The notes below the pieces were generated by a model. The model worked only from the letters and a program-made list of their open reading frames with translations. It was not told where the DNA came from and made no database searches. The position numbers and the translations under genes are program-made. Below, one piece after another: positions 25,421 through 37,600 of a stretch of DNA of 64,000 bases. The stretch lies in contig JBOZIK010000001.1 in assembly GCA_051453625.1 (NCBI GenBank), positions 161,843,646 through 161,907,645 on the forward strand, written 5' to 3'. Position 1 is the stretch's first letter. Each line of letters opens with the position of its first letter. Source of the DNA: Welwitschia mirabilis. Lineage: Eukaryota > Gnetophyta > Gnetopsida > Welwitschiales.

Positions 25421-25980
25421 TAAATTATATTTTGCTTTGTGTTTATATTCTCTCCTTTGTTATTAATGTCAAAATGGAGAGAATTAGATATTTGCTGTTG
25501 AATGTTTTTCTTATGACTTCAGATGTAGCATGCTCTTGATGGATACTTTTATTTTGTAATGTTTGCATATGTTTAATAAAATCTTCACTTTCATGCTCTA
25601 AAGTTTTTTCAATTGGTATTTCAAATCTTTTTGTGCTTATGTAAATTATATATACTTAACATGTTTTTCCATTGGTATTATGCTTGCTTAACTTAAAAGT
25701 TTAAAGTATTCTAATATAGGAAATAAATTCTAAAATATGACATCTAATCAAAATGGTAAATGGTTTATATGATCACATTGTGCTTTTCATAAAATTTGTA
25801 CTCTTAACCCTTTAATTGTGCATATTAAATTTGTTCTATTTCAAGCATAAAATTTGATTAATTAAAATGTCTTAACTTGGTTTCAAAAGGTGTAATATTC
25901 TATGATATTCATTTTATAAATGAGATCTTCTTTGAGTCGTAAATATTTTTCATAACTAAGTATTATTTACCATCAATGTC
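25421..25980 (+). other. 3' untranslated part of element P
   Basis: AT-rich and non-coding. Its last 50 bases (ending 'taccatcaatgtc') recur at 30358-30390 before the third LTR. Confidence 0.5.
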
Positions 25981-25991
25981 AGGGGGGAGAT
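25981..25991 (+). promoter_or_regulatory. polypurine tract of element P
   Basis: AGGGGGGAGAT directly before the second LTR, the primer for plus-strand synthesis. The decayed counterpart before the third LTR is 'aggaggagat' at 30391-30400. Confidence 0.85.
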
Positions 25992-27590
25992 TATTAGATT
26001 ATATTTTACTAATTGATGTAAAACTAATGTTTTTTATATAGCAAATTTTTTGTATTTTATTTAAAAGATGTTAGTTACTTAAAAGTTGAAAGATAAAACT
26101 AAAACCATTAAATTTTAAGCACTAGAAATCTATTAGTTCTTTTACCCTCTTAAAGGATCAACTAAACTTTTAAGGGGTTAACCACACCTGAAGCAGACAA
26201 AAAAAATGAATTACATCCAGATGGTTTAACTAGATTTTTGATGGAGTCAATTGAATATGTAACCTTGAGAATTAGTGTCCCTAAACTGAATGACAAGGGA
26301 TCGATTAAATCTTTATAGGGTTGACTAGATTTAAGAACCTGATAAATAGTATCCCTGGACTAAATAATAAGGGGTTGACCAGACTTATAATGTAATCAAC
26401 TAGATCTATAAACCAATTAATAGTACTTTGAACTAACTATAAAGGAGTCAACTGAACATATGATGGGGTCAATATAATCTAAGCATTATATAGCTAATGC
26501 TCTTAAGCCAATTTTCATGGGGTCGACCAAACACCTAAAGGAATTAATTAGACTTGATGTTGAAAATTAGAAAGATCTTCATTAGGACAAGTAGGCAATC
26601 AAATTTTATTGTGGGTGACTAGATAAGGGTCAACCAAGCCCAGATGGAGTTAACTAGATATAAAGCTATAAGAAATTGAGGGAACTAAAATTTTCACTCA
26701 AGTAACCTATGTAAGTCATGGTACCAGATGGAGTCGATCAGACTTTTAAGGGGTCGACCGAATGGAACAGAACTAAAATTTTATATTTGTTATGTATCCA
26801 TCATATATCTATTAGATAGCCATTGTCTATCCATTTATAGCTGTTGAAAGCACATTTCAAATGTAATAAATCCTAAAAACCTTTCAATATAAATATCCAA
26901 GAGATAGATGACTATAGAATCCTTTGGAATCATTTTCAATTGTGTTAATATTTTAGATCTAAAAAACGACTACTATAATCTTGTGATATTCACTGCTGTG
27001 TCTTGGCATCTGTACTTCTAACCAAGGAAGATCTATTGTCTGTATCATCTCTACATTCAAGGTTAGATCTTGTGCTTTATCTATTGTACATCTATAAGAG
27101 AATAGCTCCATCAAATCCACTATATCAATAATAAGTGATATCAGTGCATATTGGCATCATTGCATTACTACTTTGTACTATAAAAGGTTGAGACTAAGCC
27201 TTAAAAAGTCTATTTAAAGGTTAAGATTATGCATTGAAAAGTCTATTCAAAGGTTGAGAATAAGTTTAGAAAAGTCTATTTATAAATATTATAAGTGAAC
27301 CTAGAATACCTAGTGGAGTAACAAATATTTGGATCAAGCTTATGAATAAGCTGATTATCAAAAGTGAAGTAAGGGGTTTCTCAAACCGCTACAAATCCTA
27401 TGTGTATCTATTTGGTACTTTTTTGCTTTTAGTTAGTTTATTTCTTTACTTCTGTTAACTATTATTTTCATGCACATTTTGAATTAGTGAATTATTTTGT
27501 GTAAGTTTTTGATTTATCTTAGATTTATTTAGACTACTATGTTGTAATTTTAAGAACTTATTCACTCCCCTAGGGTTCTCAATCCTATTA
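25992..27590 (+). repeat. second LTR of element P
   Basis: It starts TATTAGATTATA (TG to TA) and ends CTATTA. It aligns with 20118-21755 throughout, with the same GTCGACC-type phrases (26150-26770) and TATAAATAT at 26888-26896. What follows is not copia primer site but a fragment of the G-type LTR. Confidence 0.85.
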
Positions 27591-29023
27591 CTTTAAGATC
27601 TATATCACCAATGAAATTGTCACTACATTCAAGACAACATAAATCATAAGGGACATTTAAGAAACTAATATACACAAAAGAAAAATAGAGTTTTATATTA
27701 AGAGGAACCAAACATCTAGGTTAAAAAATAGCCAGGCCTCAAGGAAGAATGCACAACCCTCCATCAAGGGATCATTTTTTTGTAACTCTTGAGATGAATC
27801 TTTAACCCTTCAATTTCCTATCATGAGAATTTTTGGTATCACATAGATATAGAGAAGAGTCAAAGGGGAATTTATTTATAGGGTTACAGGCTAGAAAATG
27901 ATAAAGAAAGGGCACTATAATACATGCTCCATACAGACAAAAAATAAACAAAACATTCAAAGGTTGACTACAAAGTCAGTTACATTGTTAGTGTCGTCTT
28001 AACTATCATTTAGACTACATAGGGCATGATAGCTCATTACAAAAGATAACTCATTAGATAAATCAGTAGTATTTCAGCAGTCCATATCAACATTAAAATA
28101 TGTCATCGTTCTACCTGTCATGGGAATGACAAAGGGGAAATTGATCTTCTTTATTTATTTTAGTGAGAAGAAACTAAACTTTTTGTCAATAATCTTCCTC
28201 CACAGCTCTATGCATTGGAATATGCCTTAAATGCCTTAAATTATGCTAAGAATCATACATTTCTAAGATCTTCCATTGATTCTTCAAAATCCTTAGAATT
28301 ACATCTAAACCTATGCAAATGTCCTAAAAAATAGCTCATAAAACTCTATTAAATAACTACAAATTAATATAATAACATAGTTTCTTACCTAGCCTTTATT
28401 AGTTCCTAACAAAACTAGGTGAAGAATAATAATTGTGAGCCTTTAAAATGCATGACTTAATTTATTTAAAAAATCCATTCAATGAGGTAGTGGTTATGAT
28501 GATGCTAAAAATGAAATAATTTAAACAATGAATGATAAGATCAAAAAATTTCTAAAAAATAAACTCACCTACCAACATCTCAAAACAAACACCTAAATTT
28601 TAAGAAATAAAATAATCATGTGGAAAGACTAAGAGTTTAGGAAACAAGTAATGCCTTTGATGATATTAGGAACATCATTGATCTTATAGCCTTTAATATT
28701 TATTATCCACAACTAAGGGAGTGCAACCATAGTCAGAGAAGTAAGGACCCACAAAGCATGACTAGCTGAGTCCTAAGTGGAGTTTCCACGACTACCATAT
28801 TACACTACCAAAAGCTCCTCTTGGAAAAATTTGCACTAATGTACTTGTGGTAGGATATTATGGTGATCATGTTTTTGAAATATCTCAAATATAAAACATC
28901 ATAGTCTTATTTCACTTACTCTCTTTTTTTTCCACAAAGAAAAACATTTCATATGACCAAACACTTCAAAAGACAAAGGTGAAGCCATAAGATGACGATA
29001 AAAAAGTGAAGAAATAATATTAA

Positions 29024-29058
<35 letters not shown>

Positions 29059-30253
29059 ACTCATAAACAATCTAAGACTTTTTCACATTGAGAAAAACAT
29101 AAAAAATAAAGCACCTTCCTTCAAACAAAAGTTCATAAACATGTAAATGTCTCAAGACTGGATGAATTCAATCTTACCATTATAAAATGCCCAAGTTAAA
29201 AGACTAGTCATGGAAATAAATACATAAGTCATGTTTGAATGATAATCAAGTAATGTCATAATGGCATGCAAAGGAAAAAGCTAAGAGAAAATTTAGACAT
29301 TTACTCAAATATTTTAGCCTTTTCCCATTAACTTTTTAAAATTCTTAAGTGATTAAGTCAGAAATATTAACAGAGCCATCAGAATGTATTTTCTCAAAAT
29401 AAAAGAAAATTAAAATTAAAAAATAATTAATAGTAATCCTTCTCATCATTTAGATGATAGAGAGTATGATAAGGATAAAAAGAAAAAATATAAAATAGAA
29501 ATCTAGTATAAAGTTAAAGGTATAAAATAAAAACATATACTATCATCTTAACTATCATGAAAATGAGAGAAGGAATGACACACATAGAAAACTAAAACAA
29601 AGAACTAAAAATAAAATCAAAATCAACATCATAAGAATAAAAAATAAATACTAAAGCCAATAAATTTTATTCAAATCCTATAATATATTCAACACTTTTA
29701 TTGAAAATAAAGAAAAAGGAAAGAATATTCTTTGATGATTTCAAGATGTTATATTCTTTTAAAGAAATAAGGTCCAATCCAAATGTTTACTAATTGATAA
29801 AACATAAAAGATATTTCATAATTTTAATTAGAATCAATTGGATGAATAAAGAATAAAAATATAATATGTTGATAGATTTCAAAATTGAAATAAGAAATAA
29901 AGAAGTGATAAGTGTTAAGTAATCTATTATGAATACTTTGTGAATCCTAAGTATCATTATACAAAGTATGTAAAAAGAGTTTCAAAGAAAGTCTTTAAGA
30001 TGATTTAGAGATTATTTAGAATGTTTTCTATCATTTAATTCAAGACATGGATTTTTAATAACATAACAAGGCTTTTTTCAATTTGCATAAGTACAAGACA
30101 TTTTATTTATATAAGAATTCAAAGTAACATAACAGATAAAAAATTCATACAAATCATGGAAAAATAATCTCTTATAAAACTCATAATATGAAGGATTAAA
30201 ACATAAATTATATTCAAAGCTTGATATTAAACATGAAAGGATTTATTTAATAT
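27591..30253 (-). repeat. fragment of the G-type gypsy LTR and attached AT-rich DNA
   Basis: 27628-28440 aligns with the G 5' LTR (from about 53555) and the right-edge LTR (from about 63019): 'accataagg...', '...gggaatttat(ttat)ag(g)gttac/tttat', the 'gtcgtc' block near 27995 and the 'cctagccttta-ttagttcctaac' block at 28388. The first 570 bases of that LTR are missing. From 28440 on it is AT-rich with no gene; it includes a run of 31 A at 29027-29057. It probably represents a truncated, older insertion between two copia LTRs. Confidence 0.55.
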
Positions 30254-30353
30254 NNNNNNNNNNNNNNNNNNNNNNNNNNNNNNNNNNNNNNNNNNNNNNN
30301 NNNNNNNNNNNNNNNNNNNNNNNNNNNNNNNNNNNNNNNNNNNNNNNNNNNNN
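30254..30353. other. assembly gap, 100 N
   Basis: Exactly 100 N, usually a placeholder for unknown length. It separates the G-type fragment from copia 3' interior sequence. Confidence 0.95.
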
Positions 30354-30401
30354 TTTTTTTAAACTAAGTATTATTTTCCATCAATGTCAAAGGAGGAGAT
30401 T

Positions 30402-31815
30402 TTTTAGTTTATTATTTACCAATTGATTTTAAATTAATGTTTTTTTTATAGCAAATTTTGTATATCTTATGTAAAAGATTTTAATTACTTGTAGGTCTAA
30501 AGATAAAACCAAAATCATCAAATTCTAAGAACTAGAAACCTATCAGTTATTTTACCCTTTAGAGGGATTGACTAAACTTTTAAAGGGTCAATCACACTTG
30601 AAGCAAACAGACAAAATAAACTAAATCTAAAGGGGTTAACTGGATTTCTAATGGAATCGACTGGATTTGTATCCTTAAGAACTAGTGTCTTTAAACTATA
30701 TGAGAAGGGGTCAATAGAATTAATGAACCAAGGAATAATACTCTTGTATCGATTATTAAGGAGTCTAAAACTATGATGGGGTTGTTCAAACTTGAGCACT
30801 ATGTAGCTGATACTCCTAAGTCAATAGTTATGGGGTCGACTAAAAACTTAAAGAAGTTGATCGAACCTAATGCTGAAAATTAGAAAGATCTTTATCAGGA
30901 TAAGTGGATGACCAAATTTTATTATGGGTGACTATACTAGGGTTGACCAAACCCAGATGGAGTCGACTAGACATGAAGCCATGAGAAATTGGGAAAATTA
31001 AAATTTTCTCTTAAGTGACTTGTGTATCTATTAGATAGCTAGTTCCTAGCCATTTATAACCATTAGAAGTTCATTTTAAATGTAATAAACCCTAAAATCC
31101 TTCCAATATAAATAGATAAGAGATAAATGATTGTAGAATTCTTTAGAATCATTTTCAATCATGTTAATCTTTTGGGTCTAAGAAACTAATATTGTAATCT
31201 TTTAATATTCACTATTGAATCTTAGCATTTGTACTTTTGATCAAGGAAGATCTATTATCTATGTTATCTATACATTCAAGGTTAGATCTAGTGCTTCATC
31301 TATTCTACATCTACAAGAAAATAGCTCCATCAAATTTACTATATTAAGAACATGTGATATCTGTGTAAATTGTCATCATTGCATTACTATTCTACATTGT
31401 GAAAGATTAAGACTAACCCTTAAAAAGTCCATTTAAAGGTTGATACTAAGCCTAGAAAAGTCCATTCAAATGTTGAAACTAATCCTAAAAAGGTCCATTT
31501 GTAAAGGTTACAGGTAAAACCGGAGTACCTAGTGGAGTAATAAAGATCTGGATCAAGCTTAGTGATAAGTTGATTGTCGAGAGTGTAGTAAAGAGATTTC
31601 CTGAATTACTATAAATCCTACATGCATCAATTTGGTATTTTGTGTTTTTAGTTAATTTATTTCTTTACTTTTATTAGTTATTCTTTTCATGCACATTTTA
31701 CATTATTAAATTATTTTGTGTAAGTTTTTGATACATCTTAGATTCATTTAGAATACTCTATTATAATTTTTTAAGAACCTATTCATCCCCTTCTCTAGGG
31801 TTCTCAATCCTATTA
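30402..31815 (+). repeat. third LTR of element P
   Basis: It is preceded by copia interior and a decayed polypurine tract (30358-30400). It aligns with the other two LTRs but is shorter in the GTCGACC-phrase region. TATAAATAG lies at 31107-31115. It ends CTATTA, followed by the ATCTC target duplication. Confidence 0.85.
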
Positions 31816-31820
31816 ATCTC

Positions 31821-32038
31821 ATTATCACCTAAATAATGGTTAAGATAAAATTTAATTATGGGTTTTTATTAAAAAATTCTTATTTTATTTTTTTTGATTA
31901 AAAGCATATTTACTTAAGGTCTTTTATTTTGATAAAATGTGATTGAAAATGTGGGATCTACCTTTGAATATGTTCCTTAAGTTTAAAACCTTTGAAGGGA
32001 ATAATATTTTTCTTGATTAGGATATTAAGTTGTTATGA
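31821..32038 (+). pseudogene. pol tail of element C
   Basis: The C-terminal end of the gypsy pol and its flank. It matches 58405-58625 of D and 8650-8870 of B, ending 'gattaggatattaagttgttatga'. It is broken at 32038 by the LTR of element G and resumes at 54925. Confidence 0.6.
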
Positions 32039-32640
32039 TGTGAATTTGTGCAATATTTAGGTCCTTATGTAGATATTATTAATCACAAATACTTGAATAA
32101 AAACACACATTAATATAGATGGGAGTTAACCTAAATATCATAATCTATTAAAGGCACTAGGATAGAAGTTAGATAATTGATTTAACAAAGTATTTTTGGT
32201 TTTTTTTCATAAGTAAATGGAAGTAAGAAATAATGCAAATGCAATGCAATATGGATGATGATGGAATGGTTATGGATGAAATGAAAATTCAATGAATCTA
32301 AGTAATAAATCTATTTAAACACTAATCTTTTTTTATAAAGATTAGTTTTCATAACTTAAATCAATTAGGAAAAATGTCACTTAATCTTATCTAACATAAG
32401 CTATATCAAATAGAATATGAATAAATGTAAATATTAAATGAATGCATTGCAAGATCTAAACTAATAATGTCAATCTTAATGAAGGTTTTCCTTATGATCT
32501 AGATCAAGTATGAAGCTATCACAAAATCATAATCAAATTAAACCATAAGGGAGCTTTAAACAATAGAAGTAAAAGAGTTCTTGTATTAATATTTAAATTA
32601 ATCAAGAAGCTACTTACAAAGTAAAAAAACCTTAATACTC
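32039..32640 (-). repeat. truncated 3' LTR of element G
   Basis: In + direction it starts TGTGAATTTGTGC, the same as 53060 and 62384, and follows these copies ('acttg...acacac-ta-tatagatgggagttaacc', '...gttcttgtattaat') for about 600 bases. It then joins G interior sequence, so the outer LTR half is gone. An AT-rich stretch without genes follows to 32770. Confidence 0.7.
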
Positions 32641-32773
32641 ATGATTAAAATAGTCTATTCCATTTGACTCATCATACCAGGTTGATTCATGTAGCATTAT
32701 TAATATTTTCTCACTTAGATGATGTTGTAAAAATAAAGTTAGTTTAAGTTTCTCTTCTAAAATTACTCATATT

Positions 32774-33130
32774 CTATTTTTTTTTAGCAACATCAAAAAC
32801 TCTAATGGTAAACTTATTATTACCTCTATAACATTTCATCATTCTAGTCCTTGTGTTGATGATACTATGAGCAGTTTCACAAAAGGCTCTTTGTAAGAGT
32901 ACGGGATAATCTTTATTATGTTTTACTTCAATTATAACCACATATATGAGATAGAAGGCTTCTTCTATTTGGATAACTATGTCTTTAATAATTCCCAAAG
33001 GCTTTTTGATTAAAGTATTAGCCAATTCTAAGGTAATTTATGTAGGTTTCACTCTAATTTTCAATTTAAGTGTTTTACATATGTGAATAGGCATGATGTT
33101 TATACTTGCTCCTATGTTAATCAAAGATTT
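32774..33130 (-). pseudogene. retropepsin remnant of element G
   Basis: Aspartic protease of Gag-Pol on the minus strand. The active-site turn near 33100 reads N-I-G-A-S-I-N, so the catalytic Asp has become Asn. A clean 83-codon run (33025 down to 32774) carries 'L-G-I-I-K-D-I-V-I-Q-I', 'Y-P-V-L-L-Q-R-A-F' (for I-L-G-R-P-F) and 'I-I-N-T-R-T-R-M-M-K'. It parallels the C protease at 19482. The RT that should follow is deleted. Confidence 0.85.
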
Positions 33131-33237
33131 TCTAATTGTTTTGTTTTCTTTTCAAAGTAACAATCACTATTGTTACTCTTATGTTAATCAAAGATTTTCT
33201 AATTGTTTTGTTTTCTTTTCAAAGTAACAATCACTAT
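33113..33237 (-). repeat. short tandem duplication, period 67 bp
   Basis: 33113-33170 and 33180-33237 are identical over 58 bases, separated by 9 bases. It duplicates part of the protease upstream region and so adds a copy of the segment encoding the approach to the active site. Confidence 0.95.
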
Positions 33238-33239
33238 CG

Positions 33240-34155
33240 TTGACCTAAGGTCTCTAAATTTAGAATATTTTCTCAAGATTTAGTTAAAGATAGATTGAGC
33301 AAGGAAGACCTTATTAGGAATGGTATATTTTTATTTTTCTCTAACTAGGTTTTTTTACAACTTACAATACTTAAGATTTTCAAGCAAGAGTTTCCAAAAC
33401 AATAAGTTGATGTTTATCTCTTACATCAAGGACTTTAAGTTTTCATCATAGGTAGGATTCGTCTTTAACCTATCAAGCCAAAGAATAGAGAGTTTCTTCC
33501 CTTTGTTTTCTTTTGAAGAATTTTTCATGGTAGGATTATCATTTAAAATTGAACAAAAGTAATATGTATCAAAATATTATACATAATCTTATTCATTATT
33601 TTTTTTATTATTTTTGGAAGTTCAAGCCTCATGAATAGTAGGTATTATATCATTTTCACTTCTAGTTACTACCTTTAAATATTTCTTGAATTTATCTGGA
33701 ATAGATAAATGTTGAGATATAAGAGACCCTTGTGGTAGTTGATTGGCTAACATTATTTGCTAAAGCACATTCACTAAGTTTTTAATACTATTATTGGTCT
33801 TTTATTGCATCATTTTCAATTCTTTTATTGAATCTCTAAGTGGATCACTTTGGTTTGATTGAAGATTTGAGATGCTTCATTGAAAATTGGAGTTATCTAA
33901 TTGGAAGTTTGAATTCTTGAATTTATTGTCAAAATGTTTTCAATTTGATTATCTACTAAATCTTTGTTAAAATAATGATTGAGTTTTAAAGTTAAAAATC
34001 CTTTAATTAAATGCACATACTTCTTTAAAGATCTTTTCTTTACAAGTTGGTAACAAGGAACATTATTTAGTTGGATGAGAGTTGTCTTCACATATATCAC
34101 ATGTTGAAGTTGTGATCCCCTCTTTTACTACCTTTACATTAACTATTATTTCAGT
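33240..34155 (-). pseudogene. gag C-terminal part of element G
   Basis: The minus-strand reading frame at 34100-33897 (67 codons) and its extension match the gypsy gag segment around the nucleocapsid: 'C-D-I-C'-like start near 34115, then a decayed zinc-finger region, then 'A-F-N-K'-type and Asn/Gln-rich sequence. The lower part (33880-33240) has repeated stops. T is inserted just upstream (TSD at 34156-34160), so the N-terminal half is at 51530-53030. Confidence 0.65.
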
Positions 34156-34160
34156 GTATT

Positions 34161-34576
34161 TGTAATGTTTCATTTTACTATTTTTAGATTATTTCACATA
34201 AAAAGAAGCATATGAATAATACGCCAAGAATCATAATAATAACAAGGAATAATTTATCAAAAAGTGGATTTTTATTATTATAAGTAATGGAATATATTCG
34301 TTATTATTTAGCTAATAGTTCTAGACAAGGGGTTAAAGGTAAATACATGGACTATGACCTGATTCTACTTGCTAAGACCCTTGAGGATTAGCCAAAGTTG
34401 TTATCGATTACATTCACCCAGTCTATCCACCCTTACCTAATGCCATAGACTTTTATAGCATAAATGAAAGAAAATAATTTTACATCGTTGGATCACTACC
34501 ATTTATAACTCATTAATTATGCTCATTTAGTACTTTAACATACTTCCTTTATAAATAGTAAATTTGAAATATTACA
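34161..34576 (-). repeat. 3' LTR of element T
   Basis: In + direction TGTAATGTTTCATTTTAC...TTACA; it aligns with 51155-51524 from end to end, including 'gaatgccatagacttttatagcataaa' and 'aaatagtaaatttgaaa'. Confidence 0.9.
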
Positions 34577-34591
34577 TTCCCTTCCCCTTAA
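34577..34591 (-). promoter_or_regulatory. polypurine tract of element T
   Basis: On the minus strand TAAGGGGAAGGGAA, directly before the 3' LTR. Confidence 0.8.
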
Positions 34592-36160
34592 GCATTATGC
34601 TCATCCTTGAGTATGATTTCACCTCTTCTTATGCCATTTGTAAAGGCATGCTCGTCTAGAATATTTTTTGTATTATCTACAAAACACAAGGAAAGGAAAA
34701 ATATTGCTTATTAAGAGATACATTATAATGAAAAAATAACATATTATGTTTAAAAAACAGTTTAGAAAATTCTCTTGCATGTACTCCCTATTTTCCCAAG
34801 TTTGTTGGTTACAATGTATTCATTAAATAAGTAGTTCATTTATATTTTTAGTTCTTAATTAACTAGTTCTAGTATCTAATACTTTTTCAAGTTGGAAAAT
34901 GAAGGTTAGGTTGGATTTGATTATAATGTGCTACTAGTTTAGGATTTGGTCCTAGTTCTTATCTTCATAGTAAGGTTTCAATTTGATTACATGAAAAATT
35001 GAATGAATTCTAGACATTCACCAAGGAAGTTCTAGTTTATAGGCTAGGTTACTTATTCTTTCAATAATCTTAAATGGACCATAATATCACAGGTCTAACT
35101 CACTGTACTTCCACATTTTCAAGAAGTTCCTTTTCATCTTAATTTTTAGCAACACTTGTTCGCCAACTTCAAATATGAAGATTTGATATTTTTGATCATA
35201 TTAGTTCTTATACCAATCTTGTGTGGCTTCTAGGTGTCATTTTATCTTGATAATCACCTGTTTCATAAATTTTAATCCAAAGATGATAGATTTTCTAACA
35301 TTTGTAAAGAATTAGATCATGTGATAGGGATGGAATAGTTCCTACCACATATTACTTCGAATGGAGAACATTGAATGAAGGTTTGAAAGTTCTGATTATA
35401 AGCAAACACAACTAAGTTAGGTAGTTCCCCTATTATTTTGATTTTCCAGTCATATAACATCATAAAGTATCTTCTAGAATGTGATTTACTCTCTCTATAT
35501 TTGACCATCTATTTCTAAGTAATATGCAGTATTGAAACCGAGTTTAGTATACAAGTGATGAAAGAAACTTTGCTAAAACTCTAATAAGAACTTCATATCT
35601 CAATTATATAGAATGACTTGGGATGCATCATGTAACTTGTAAATTTCTTACATAGATCAGAGGGTTAATTCTTTAGCCATGTTAGAGCTTTATACTCTAA
35701 TGAAATGGACATCTTGGTTAATATGTTGATACAAATAAAAATTACATTGTGTTATCTATCAGTAAGAGGTAACCTAATAATAAAATCCATAGAGATTTCT
35801 TTACATTTCCACTATGATGCCCCTTATGGTTGAAGAAGTCTTGTGGATCTTTGTTGATCAATCTTTATGTATTGGGATATGGGATAATTATGGATGTATT
35901 CCTTTAGAGCGACCTTCATTCTAGGCTAAAATAAATGTTTTTGTAATTGGTGATAATTCCTGATAAATCTAGAATATCCTACATGTGGAACTTCATGAAT
36001 TTAGACATCAACTTTCTTCTTCATGGGCCTCATAGGATGCATAGACATCATTCTTTTAATATATATCCATATTATGTGAGCATGTGGGTATCTACTTCTT
36101 TTCCTTCTTAGATTAATTAATGTATATCATTAACTATGGATGTATTAAGAAAAATTAAGA
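34592..36160 (-). pseudogene. integrase and chromodomain remnant of element T
   Basis: On the minus strand, 35508-35317 (63 codons) is the end of the integrase core, with 'F-A-Y-N-Q' and 'C-S-P-F-E-V-I-C-G-R'. 35180-34930 is the C-terminal domain ('Y-Y-G-P-F-K-I-I-E-R-I' and 'Y-K-L-E-L-P'). 34900-34750 shows a chromodomain-like end: 'V-L-D-T-R' and 'Q-Q-T-W-E' at the expected spacing. A chromodomain would have directed integration to heterochromatin. Frame breaks are many. Confidence 0.75.
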
Positions 36161-37600
36161 TATCTGATATAATAGTGATTGCTAGCATACACCACATTCT
36201 ACTTAGGGCATTAGCAATTTTATTCTTCTTTCCCAGGGTTTACTACAGTTTGAACTCATATTCTACAACCAATTCACCCCATCTTATTTATTGCATGTTT
36301 AAAAAGGGTTATTTTTGAAAGTATTCTAAGATTTTATGGTCTATTTTGAGTAAAACTTCACCACCCAGTAAGTAATATCAATACACCTTTATAGAATGCA
36401 CTATGGCTAGTAGTTTGAAATCATGGATGGATAGTTCTTCTCATATTAATTTATTTTCTATGATTCATAGGTGATCACCTAGTCTCTTAACCTAGTATAG
36501 CTCCTATGATGATGACTGTGAATGGTTTATTCATATGTACAATTTTGAGAATAGATGTCATTATAAGTGGTAGCTTTAGTCTAAGAATTGCCTCTTTGCA
36601 TTTAACATTGAAATTAATTATAGATGTTGCTTTCATTAAATCTATTAGTGGTGCTACAAGTTTAGAGAATCCTAAAATGAATTTTTGATTTAAGCTAGTG
36701 AATCTTAAGAAGATTCAAACTTTTATGATGTCCTTTAAGTTTGGCCATTCTCTTATGGCTTATATTTTAACTGGGTTGATGATGATCCCTTTATTAGAGA
36801 TAACATGTCCTCAATAGCTGATTTCTATCTACAAGAAGTCACATTTTCTTAATTTAGCCTTAAAATTATGTCTGATTAGGACATATAAAACTTTCTTTAA
36901 GTGTGTAATATGATCATATTAATTTTTGAAATAAACTAGAATATTATCTAAAAATAAAACCATGAATTTTTTTAAATAAGATCAGAAAATATCATCCATT
37001 AAACTCATAAAAGTGGTGGAATCATTTGTTACATTGAAGGGGATCACCACAAACTTATAATATCCATATCTTATTTTGAAAGTAGTTTTGTAGATATTTT
37101 CATCTTTCATGTAGATTTGATGGTATCTAGACTTTAAGTTGATCCTTGAAAATAACTTTATCTTCTTGAAGTTGATCCAATAGGTCATCAATTCTTAATA
37201 AACGATACCTATTTTTGATGATTACTTTATTTAATTATCTATAGTTAATTCAAAGTCATAAGGTACCATCCTTTTTCTTTATGAAACATACTAGGGTTTC
37301 TCTGGTAATACATTAGGATAATTTTTTTCTCCTAAAAGTAACTATTTAATTTGTAGTTTTAGTTTTCTTAATTCTATTACTAAGAATTGAAAAGATACTT
37401 GGGCTATTAGTTGTTCTCTAGGGATTAAGTTGACATGTTGTACTTTCCTCTATGATGGTAGTATCTTATAATCTTCGAACACGTTGGAAAATTCTTGCAG
37501 TTCTTCTAATAATGTAGGATCTCCTTTGTAACATTTTGCCTAAATTAGGTAATAAAGACTTATTTCCTTTTGACAGCTTTTGAAATATGCTTAAGTGAGG
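36161..37600 (-). pseudogene. reverse transcriptase and RNase H remnant of element T
   Basis: The clean run 37191-36982 (69 codons, minus) is the RT palm: motif A reads F-S-R-I-N-L-K-S, so the first catalytic Asp is Asn, then 'Y-H-Q-I', 'T-F-K-I-R-Y-G-Y' and 'V-I-P-F-N-V-T-N'. Just after, near 36960, the YxDD equivalent reads F-L-D-N-I-L-V-Y, the second Asp also being Asn. Both changes are GAT to AAT. RNase H follows at about 36680-36250 in pieces ('G-A-I-L-G-Q' present). Inactive. Confidence 0.85.

Larger units (their letters stand above)
20118..31815 (+). mobile_element. element P: Sirevirus-like copia insertion with three LTRs
   Basis: Flanked by ATCTC at 20113-20117 and 31816-31820, so the outer limits are well supported. 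Inside are an LTR (20118-21755), primer site, gag, protease and pre-integrase pieces, an extra 3' frame, polypurine tract, second LTR (25992-27590), a fragment of a gypsy LTR family (27591-30253), a 100-N gap, then a short piece of copia 3' interior and a third LTR (30402-31815). The core integrase, RT and RNase H are absent. Three LTRs in a row suggest unequal recombination between two copies, or an older copy hit by a second one. Confidence 0.75.

Noticed and set aside
29027-29057. Poly-A run as evidence for a LINE or processed gene
   Set aside because: No coding sequence or target duplication is seen upstream; a slippage run in an AT-rich LTR fragment is simpler.
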